DNA from: JALHFZ01 sp963674625
GTDB taxonomy: Bacteria; Synergistota; Synergistia; Synergistales; Aminobacteriaceae
DNA: 64,000 bases
Assembly: GCA_963674625.2 (NCBI GenBank)
Contig: CAXXXO010000003.1
Coordinates: 558,001-622,000, forward strand
Direction of reading: 5' to 3'
Positions 58,647 through 64,000 of the stretch are shown piece after piece. The position numbers were made by a program, and so were the translations under genes. Each line of letters begins with the position of its first letter. Position 1 is the first letter of the stretch. A model generated the notes under the pieces. That model searched no databases and had not been told where the DNA came from. It saw nothing but the letters and a program-made list of their open reading frames with translations.

Positions 58647-59205
58647 TCGTGTCCACTCCTCTCAGAGAGGGCAGGTCGGGGAGGTGAAGCTCCGGAAGGG
58701 AGAAATCCTTCGGGATGACCTTCCAGCTCCCGAGCAAGGCCTGAATATCCGGCCAGAGGGCATCGGCCTGGCGCATCACGAGGCTGTCTCCCACCCACCC
58801 TGTGGGAAGAAAGGGAGAATAGGTGGTGATGCCCACATAAAGAAAAAGAATGAGAAAGACTGCCTTGAGAAGACCGGCCAGAACGCCGAGAACCCTGTCG
58901 ACCATGGTGAGGGAGGCGAACTTTATGAAGGCCTTCACTCCCCGGCAGGCAATGTTAGCGAGAACGACCGCAGCCACGTAGAGAAGCACCATGAAAAGCA
59001 CCTTGAGCAGTGCCTCGCTGGCCCCGTCCCACATGGAGGCGACCCACCGGGCGGGAAAGGCGGCGTAGTTCCATGCCAATATGACCCCTCCCACCATTCC
59101 GAGCAGGGAAAAGAACTCTCCGGACAGTCCGCGGAAGGCCCCCCGGACCGCCAGGGTGGCGGCGACAAGGGCGACGGCCAGATCAAAAGCGGCGGCGAAG
59201 GTCAT
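58636..59205 (-). CDS. cvpA: CvpA-family membrane protein
   Basis: In this 189-residue protein four membrane segments lie between about residues 5 and 125. The family start is FDLAVALVAATLAVRGAFRGLSGEFFSLLGMVGG, and VLGVLAGLLKAVFLILFLY is the last helix. It lies between zapA (ATGA overlap) and mutS2 (11-nt overlap). CvpA proteins are linked to envelope homeostasis and colicin V production. Confidence 0.85.
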   Translation of the reverse strand: MTFAAAFDLAVALVAATLAVRGAFRGLSGEFFSLLGMVGGVILAWNYAAFPARWVASMWDGASEALLKVLFMVLLYVAAVVLANIACRGVKAFIKFASLTMVDRVLGVLAGLLKAVFLILFLYVGITTYSPFLPTGWVGDSLVMRQADALWPDIQALLGSWKVIPKDFSLPELHLPDLPSLRGVDTTAK

Positions 59206-59453
59206 ACAATATCCTTCTGTTCACCGCTTCCCAGGGCGTCCCGGAGCTTCTCTCCCGTTGACTGGAGGAGCCAGGCCAGCTGAAGGCAGGATATGAGCAG
59301 AAGATCCTCCTGGTCCAGGGAATTCTCCAGCCCCTCCGTCAGTTCGCGAAAAAGGGAGTGTATTCCCTTGAGACTTTCGTCGTCAAGGGCGGTTTTGACA
59401 AAATAATTTTTCTTGCCTATCCTGATGGTCACTTCGCGGGAAAAACCTTCCAC
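59202..59453 (-). CDS. zapA: Cell division protein ZapA
   Basis: This 83-residue protein has the ZapA globular head VTIRIGKKNYFVKT...DDESLKGIHSLF, followed by a C-terminal helix suited to a coiled coil. ZapA bundles FtsZ. The pheT-zapA-cvpA-mutS2 order supports the call. Confidence 0.82.
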   Translation of the reverse strand: MEGFSREVTIRIGKKNYFVKTALDDESLKGIHSLFRELTEGLENSLDQEDLLLISCLQLAWLLQSTGEKLRDALGSGEQKDIV

Positions 59454-59455
59454 GC

Positions 59456-59785
59456 TCAGGGTCTCCTTTCACCTCTTCCGTCCTGCACGGGAGGCTGCTG
59501 CCCTTTCCGGTCATCGGGCAGAAGGCCGCTCAGCTTCTGGTAGAGTGACTTCATTTGACCGTCCATTATGGATTTTTCCTTCTGGAAGGCCATCTTCTCC
59601 CTTTCGAGGATCTCGAAGTTCCGCTGGTTCTCCTTTGTGACCCGTATATTTTCTATTTCCTTCTCGCCGATCTGATTTTTCAGGTCATTGACCTGCATCC
59701 GAAGCTGGTCTCTCTCGCTTCGAAGCCCCGTCACCATCTCCACAAGCCTGTCTGTCAGCTGCTCAAGATTTTCAAGGGTTCCCAT
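59456..59785 (-). CDS. Small coiled-coil protein upstream of zapA
   Basis: This 109-residue protein is nearly all helical and highly charged, with heptads over residues 5-85 (LEQLTDRLVEMVTGLRSERD..., KNQIGEKEIENIRVTKEN). It has a disordered, Pro/Arg-rich end. It lies 2 nt before zapA and 12 nt after the upstream pheT boundary, so it is co-translated with the division gene. By size and position it may be a functional analogue of ZapB, but there is no clear sequence match. Confidence 0.7.
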   Translation of the reverse strand: MGTLENLEQLTDRLVEMVTGLRSERDQLRMQVNDLKNQIGEKEIENIRVTKENQRNFEILEREKMAFQKEKSIMDGQMKSLYQKLSGLLPDDRKGQQPPVQDGRGERRP

Positions 59786-59797
59786 GAAAAAACCTCC

Positions 59798-62200
59798 TTA
59801 ACGAAGTATATAGCCCAAGGACGTCAATGTCTCCCGGACTCTTCCGTGAATCTGCTCTACCGCTTCATCCGTCAGGGTCTGGTCCTTTTTCTGGTAGGAA
59901 AGGGAAAAAGCCAGGCTCCGGAAGCCCTCGGGCACGCCCTTGCCGCTGTAGATGTCGAAGAGCCGGACGTTCCGGAGAAGTTCGCCCCCGGAGGCCTTTA
60001 TGCGGGAAGTGACCTCCGCCACGGAACTGTCCGCGGGAACGAAAAGAGAGATGTCCCGAAGAACCGGAGGATAGGCTGTCAGCTCGTGAAAGCCTGGAAG
60101 AACCGGTTTTTCAAGGACTTCGAGGTCAAACTCGAAGGCGTAGAGGGGGGTGCAGTCAAGTTCCTTCTCGACCGCCGGCTTCAGCCGGAGGAGATACCCG
60201 GCGTCCCTTCCGCCGGAGCGGATGCGGGCCGTCTGCCCCTCATGGCCGAAGGGTTCGCTACCCTGAAGGAAGTCGAGGCAGATCCCCCGGCTCTCTCCCA
60301 GGGTCAGAACATCGGCCTTGAGGGAGAAAAAGTCCTCGGCGCCGGACTGCCCCCAGGGAAGGCGCCCGTCCCGGCCGCCGTACACGACGCCGGCAACTTT
60401 TTCGACCTCCTCGTGCCCTCCTTCCGGAAGGGGAAGAAAGACCCTGCCGAGTTCAAATACCCGGATTCCCGTGCGCAATCCCGCCGTCACGCTCCGCTCC
60501 ACGCTTCTCAGGAGGCCCGGAAGGAGGGTGGTTCGCATTTTCGACTGCTCTGCGCTCAAAGGGTTAGCAAGGGAGAGGGGGCGGCCGCGCCGGTCCTCCT
60601 CCGGCAGCCGGAGGAGTGAAATGAAGTTGGGAGAAAGAAAGCTGTAGTTCAAAAGCTCCACGTACCCCCGGGCAAGAAGAATCCTGCGCAGGTCCCCTTT
60701 CAGGCGGGTCACGGGGCCGATATCTCCCCTTCCGTAGAGCACCTGGGGAAGGCGGGGAGCGAGGGTCTCGTTGTACCCCCGGATTCTTCCCACTTCCTCG
60801 ATCAGGTCTTCGCAGATCCGGATATCCGGCCTCCAGGATGGTACGGAGAAAAGACGCTCATCCCCCTGCGGTGATTTTCCGGTTATCCCGAGACGGTTCA
60901 GTATGGCCGAGGCCTCGTCCATATCGTCCGTGAGCAGGACTTTCCTGAGCATGGCCCGGCTCAGGGGGACGGTCCGTTTCTCGGAGGGACAGGAGGTGCT
61001 GTCGAGAATGGCGTAGCCGGCCGTTCCGGCGGACCACTCCTCAAGAAGGGAGAAAATATACTTCAGGGCGACGGGGGCCATCTCCCGGTCCACCGTCCGG
61101 GCATAGCGGAAGGCCGCCTCGGAGGGGATTCCGAGCCTCCGGGACGTGCGGCTCACGGAGAGGCTGTCGAAGGATGCCGATTCTATGAAGACGGTATTCG
61201 TTTCAGGGAGGATTTCGCTGTTCTTTCCGCCCATGACTCCCGCGATTCCCACGGGAACGTCACCGCTCGCGATGAGCATGTCCTCTTCGTCCATAATGTG
61301 CTTTTTCCCGTCAAGAGTGGTGAACTCCTCCCCCTCCCGGGCCGCTCTCACGGAGATCTCCGGTGAGGGAAGGCGCAGGGCATCGAAGGCGTGGGTCGGC
61401 TGGCCGAGGGTGAGCATCGCCAGATTGGTGGCGTCCACCATTGGTGAAATGGGGCGCATACCGAGAAGGGAAAGGGCGATGCGGACCCGGAGAGGAGACG
61501 CTCCTCCCCGGAGGCCCGTGACAAGCCCGAGACAGTACCGCGTGCACCCCGGGGCCTTCAGGGTTATCCCTTCGAAGGGAAGGGGCCAGGATTTGTCCGC
61601 ACTGATGGCTGAAAGTTCTGCAGGGTTCTTTTTCCATTCCGCCCCCGGAAAGAGGGCGTAGACCTCCCGGGCTACCCCGAGAAGGCTCAGCAAGTCCCCC
61701 CGGTTGGGGGTCACGGAGAGATCGAAGACCACGTCGTCGAGGCCGAGCCAGGCAGCGGCATCCTCCCCCTCGGGCGCGTCCTCCGGAAGGCGGAGAATGC
61801 CGAATTCGTCGGCGGCTTCGGGAACGCCGAGTTCTTCCGCCGAGAGAAGCATTCCGTCGCTCCGGACCGATCCGAAATTCTTTGCGCCGAGGACGGTCCC
61901 GTCCGCCAGAACGGCACCGGGAGGTCCCCAAGGGACAAGGTCCCCCGCAGAGAGATTGGGAGCGGCGGTGACGACCGAAGCCTCCCCTTCCCCGTCGTTC
62001 ACGGCGGCGACCCACAGGGATTCCTTTTCCGGATGGGGTTCGAGGGAGTTCACCCGGGCAATTCGGATGCCCCTGAGATTCCCGCCGGGCCGCCTGAGGG
62101 ATTCCACCTCGCAGCCGGTGAGGGTGAGCCGTTCCGCCACTTCCTCGACGGAGGCAGGGATGAAGAGAAGGTCCTTCAAAAGGTTCCAGGTGATCAGCAT
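59798..62200 (-). CDS. pheT: Phenylalanine--tRNA ligase beta subunit
   Basis: The protein has 800 residues from ATG 62200 with GGGGAGGA eight bases upstream, overlapping the pheS stop. Domains in order: the tRNA-binding OB fold (about 39-150, SVVTAAPNLSAGDLVPWGPPG), B3/B4 editing domain (TRYCLGLV... ), the B5 domain, a catalytic-core-like region (RPDIRICEDLIEEVGRIRGYN), and the C-terminal anticodon-binding domain (PPVLRDISLFVP). The longer open frame upstream lies in pheS. Confidence 0.97.
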   Translation of the reverse strand: MLITWNLLKDLLFIPASVEEVAERLTLTGCEVESLRRPGGNLRGIRIARVNSLEPHPEKESLWVAAVNDGEGEASVVTAAPNLSAGDLVPWGPPGAVLADGTVLGAKNFGSVRSDGMLLSAEELGVPEAADEFGILRLPEDAPEGEDAAAWLGLDDVVFDLSVTPNRGDLLSLLGVAREVYALFPGAEWKKNPAELSAISADKSWPLPFEGITLKAPGCTRYCLGLVTGLRGGASPLRVRIALSLLGMRPISPMVDATNLAMLTLGQPTHAFDALRLPSPEISVRAAREGEEFTTLDGKKHIMDEEDMLIASGDVPVGIAGVMGGKNSEILPETNTVFIESASFDSLSVSRTSRRLGIPSEAAFRYARTVDREMAPVALKYIFSLLEEWSAGTAGYAILDSTSCPSEKRTVPLSRAMLRKVLLTDDMDEASAILNRLGITGKSPQGDERLFSVPSWRPDIRICEDLIEEVGRIRGYNETLAPRLPQVLYGRGDIGPVTRLKGDLRRILLARGYVELLNYSFLSPNFISLLRLPEEDRRGRPLSLANPLSAEQSKMRTTLLPGLLRSVERSVTAGLRTGIRVFELGRVFLPLPEGGHEEVEKVAGVVYGGRDGRLPWGQSGAEDFFSLKADVLTLGESRGICLDFLQGSEPFGHEGQTARIRSGGRDAGYLLRLKPAVEKELDCTPLYAFEFDLEVLEKPVLPGFHELTAYPPVLRDISLFVPADSSVAEVTSRIKASGGELLRNVRLFDIYSGKGVPEGFRSLAFSLSYQKKDQTLTDEAVEQIHGRVRETLTSLGYILR

Positions 62201-63240
62201 GATGAGTTCCTCCCCGAGAGAAGATAGGGCACATTGCCGTCGAAAAGCACCCGCAGATCGGTCAGGCGGTACTTGAGCATGGCGAGGCGGTCGAGGCCTA
62301 TCCCCCAGGCGAAGCCGTTGAAGATGTCGGGGTCGATGCCGCCGCTCCGCAGAACGTTGGGATGGACCATGCCGAGTCCGGCCACCTCGAGCCACCCCGT
62401 TCCCTTGCAGATTCTGCAGGAGGGGTTCTTTCCCGAGCATTCCACGCATTCGATATCCAGTTCGAGGGAGGGCTCCGTGAAGGGAAAGTAGCTTCCCCGG
62501 TATCTCGCCTTGAGGGGCCGGGAGAAAATGCCCTCCATGAGAACCTCGAGACATCCCTTCATGTCGGCAACGGATATGTCCTTTTCGACGAGGAGTCCTT
62601 CAAGCTGGTTGAACATGGGCGAATGGGTGGGGTCGCTGTCTTTGCGGTAGACCTTGCCCGGACAGACTATGCGGAGGGGGGCGCCGTAGGCGAGCATGGA
62701 GCGCACCTGTACCGGAGATGTATGGGTGCGCAGCAGCCGGCCGTCGGGAAAATAAAAGGTGTCCTGCATATCCCGGGCAGGGTGGGAGGCGGGGATATTC
62801 AGGGCCTCGAAATTGTGGAAGTCGTCTTCGATCTCGGGCCCGAGGGCCACGGAGAACCCGAGTCCGGCGAGGATTTCCACCACGTCGTGCATGAGCTGCA
62901 CCACGGGGTGAATGCCTCCCCAAACTCTCCCGCGAGGAGGAAGGCCCACGTCAAGGCCGCTTCTGCGCTCTTCCTCGGAGGATTGGCGCTCCTCGAGAAA
63001 TGACCTTCTTGCGGCGAGGCGGGATTCGAAGTCATCCCTCATGGAGTTGACCGCCTCTCCCGCCCGGGGACGTTCTTCAGGAGGAAGAGATCCGAGGTTT
63101 TTCAGCCAGGAAGTGAGCTTTCCCTTTTTCCCCAGGAAAAGAACTTTCACCTGCTGGAGGGCCTCGGGCGTTTCAGCGCCTGAGAGGGCATCGCTGAATT
63201 CTGCCCTCATCCCTTCAAGTTCATCGAAAAATTCTGTCAC
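62194..63240 (-). CDS. pheS: Phenylalanine--tRNA ligase alpha subunit
   Basis: This 348-residue class II catalytic subunit has an N-terminal coiled coil (about 1-90) and HPVVQLMHDVVEILAGLGF. Motif 2 is visible as RTHTSPVQVRSML and KVYRKDSDPTHSPMFNQLEG. Motif 3 lies in GIGLDRLAMLKY, and the substrate-pocket block is FPFTEPSLELDIEC. A CxxC pair (SCRICKGTGWLEV) adds a zinc-like site seen in some lineages. It overlaps ktrA (ATGA) and pheT. Confidence 0.97.
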   Translation of the reverse strand: MTEFFDELEGMRAEFSDALSGAETPEALQQVKVLFLGKKGKLTSWLKNLGSLPPEERPRAGEAVNSMRDDFESRLAARRSFLEERQSSEEERRSGLDVGLPPRGRVWGGIHPVVQLMHDVVEILAGLGFSVALGPEIEDDFHNFEALNIPASHPARDMQDTFYFPDGRLLRTHTSPVQVRSMLAYGAPLRIVCPGKVYRKDSDPTHSPMFNQLEGLLVEKDISVADMKGCLEVLMEGIFSRPLKARYRGSYFPFTEPSLELDIECVECSGKNPSCRICKGTGWLEVAGLGMVHPNVLRSGGIDPDIFNGFAWGIGLDRLAMLKYRLTDLRVLFDGNVPYLLSGRNSSC

Positions 63241-63917
63241 TTGCCGTTTTCCTCCTCATCTTTCTTTTCCATAAGCGATTTGATGTTCTCCTCAGATCCG
63301 GCCACGAGAAGTTTGTCCCCTTCCTGTATGACCGTATCATACCGGGGAAGGAACCGCCTGCCCTTCCTGTCGAAGAGGAGAACAACCTCATTATACGTCT
63401 TTTGGAAATCGGCTTCTACGAGGGTTTTGCCTACCATGCTCGGCAGCACGGTCACCTCTCCCACGAGGAAATCCCTCCCCGACATGGACGTGAAGTCGGC
63501 AGTCCAGGGGTTCACGATGGATTCGGCGAGCCTTTTGCCCATATCCCGCTCTGGAAAGATCACCTTGTCGACCCCCACCCGGGCGAGGACCCGGGCGTGA
63601 AGATTCGTCTGGGCTCTCGCTATGACTGTGGGAATACCCATTCCCCGGAGAATGGCCGTAGAGAGGATGCTCGCCTCGATGTCTTCGCCAATGGCGATGA
63701 TGGCCACGTCGGCCTCCTTCGCCCCTATCCGGGTGAGGAGTTCTTCTTCCGTGGCGTCGAGCTGCGCCGAGAAGTCGACCATGGAGGCGACCGATTCAAC
63801 CCTTTCCTTACTCCTGTCCACGGCCATGACATACTGGCCGAGTTCGGCGAGCTTCTCGCAGATGGAGAAGCCGAATCGTCCCAGGCCCACGACGAGGACG
63901 GTCTGTTTTTTTTCCAT
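63237..63917 (-). CDS. ktrA: Potassium channel regulatory subunit KtrA (TrkA family)
   Basis: This 226-residue protein has an RCK_N Rossmann domain with GLGRFG (11-16) and the acidic end of strand 2 (AVDRS), then an RCK_C domain from about residue 140 (VTVLPSMVGKTLVEADF, VIQEGDKLLVAGS). KtrA gates the KtrB channel in response to ATP/ADP. In several Gram-positive bacteria the RCK_C domain binds c-di-AMP, which fits the c-di-AMP genes in this window. It is located directly after the ktrB-like end. Confidence 0.92.
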   Translation of the reverse strand: MEKKQTVLVVGLGRFGFSICEKLAELGQYVMAVDRSKERVESVASMVDFSAQLDATEEELLTRIGAKEADVAIIAIGEDIEASILSTAILRGMGIPTVIARAQTNLHARVLARVGVDKVIFPERDMGKRLAESIVNPWTADFTSMSGRDFLVGEVTVLPSMVGKTLVEADFQKTYNEVVLLFDRKGRRFLPRYDTVIQEGDKLLVAGSEENIKSLMEKKDEEENGK

Positions 63918-63930
63918 GTTCTTCCCTTCC

Positions 63931-64000
63931 TTATCCTACGGGGATGTTGGTTTCTGCGTAGGAAATTTTTGAAATCGTCCGGTCCCGGGAGACCATGCCG
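63931..64000 (-). CDS. ktrB: Potassium channel subunit KtrB, last residues only
   Basis: In the one open frame the final residues read GMVSRDRTISKISYAETNIPVG and then TAA, which resembles KtrB/TrkH tails (...YPEExxxIG). Its place 13 nt before ktrA supports the call. Only about 22 codons are in the window. Confidence 0.6.
   Translation of the reverse strand, partial: GMVSRDRTISKISYAETNIPVG

Overview
The window looks like ordinary chromosomal core from a high-GC, anaerobic-type, flagellated bacterium. It carries pyruvate phosphate dikinase, a methylmalonyl/oxaloacetate-type carboxyltransferase, FlgN/FliS, a TAXI-type solute receptor, a complete cyclic-di-AMP circuit, a bacterial KtrAB-type potassium channel and a C+ type L31. 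The gene content and order fit the phylum Synergistota best; this is an inference from memory of gene families, not a database result. Almost everything is encoded on the minus strand, in tightly packed runs with many ATGA or TAATG stop/start overlaps.

Layout, following minus-strand transcription from right to left. (a) 64.0-56.3 kb: ktrB (partial), ktrA, pheS, pheT, a coiled-coil protein, zapA, cvpA and mutS2. (b) 56.3-51.8 kb: the one clearly accessory stretch. It holds a plus-strand MFS exporter, a fragment resembling the end of a DnaB-type helicase, a two-gene unit of very small proteins with its own terminator, and the wreck of a tyrosine recombinase beside tRNA-Arg. (c) 51.7-48.5 kb: an AlaX-like tRNA-editing protein, an orphan TAXI receptor and a HutP-family RNA-binding regulator. 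(d) 48.5-43.2 kb: rpmE, thyX, a DUF1385 membrane protein, prfA, prmC and trxB with a fused degenerate thioredoxin-like domain. (e) 43.2-30.4 kb: a pfkB-type kinase, fliS, flgN, an M48 protease, dnaX, dnaE, pyk, a CoA-type Nudix hydrolase, nfo and an alanine/ornithine racemase homologue. (f) 30.4-24 kb: cdaA, cdaR, glmM, galU and glmS, the route to c-di-AMP and to UDP-sugar precursors. galU and glmS each carry two reading-frame breaks, all in or next to short homopolymers. (g) 24.0-22.3 kb: a plus-strand pair, a CPBP membrane protease and a secreted protein, closed by a strong terminator. (h) 22.2-0 kb: a very long minus-strand run that starts at a near-consensus promoter in front of tRNA-Gln and continues through glmU, prs, rplY/ctc, pth, mfd, mazG, oadA, phoH, a PgpH-type HD phosphodiesterase, ybeY, a CBS/CorC protein, cdd, era, recO, glyQ, glyS, two tandem PPDK-regulator paralogues and ppdK.

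How the parts work together: CdaA (synthesis), CdaR (partner), the 7TM-HD protein (breakdown) and KtrAB (a likely c-di-AMP target) form one signalling circuit within 55 kb. PPDK with its two regulator paralogues, plus pyruvate kinase, sets PEP/pyruvate interconversion. GlmS, GlmM and GlmU make UDP-GlcNAc.

Points most worth a second look: the tandem PPDK-regulator duplication in which one copy has lost the N-terminal SDSTGETA motif; the HutP homologue with an acidic N-terminal extension next to a TAXI receptor; the degenerate thioredoxin domain on TrxB; the small-protein unit inside the accessory stretch; two genes (mutS2 and the M48 protease) whose family N-termini are present but which lack ATG/GTG/TTG starts; and the cluster of homopolymer frame breaks in galU/glmS. 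I did not find CRISPR arrays, rRNA genes, a recognisable riboswitch or an intact mobile element. I found no convincing wholly new multi-gene system.
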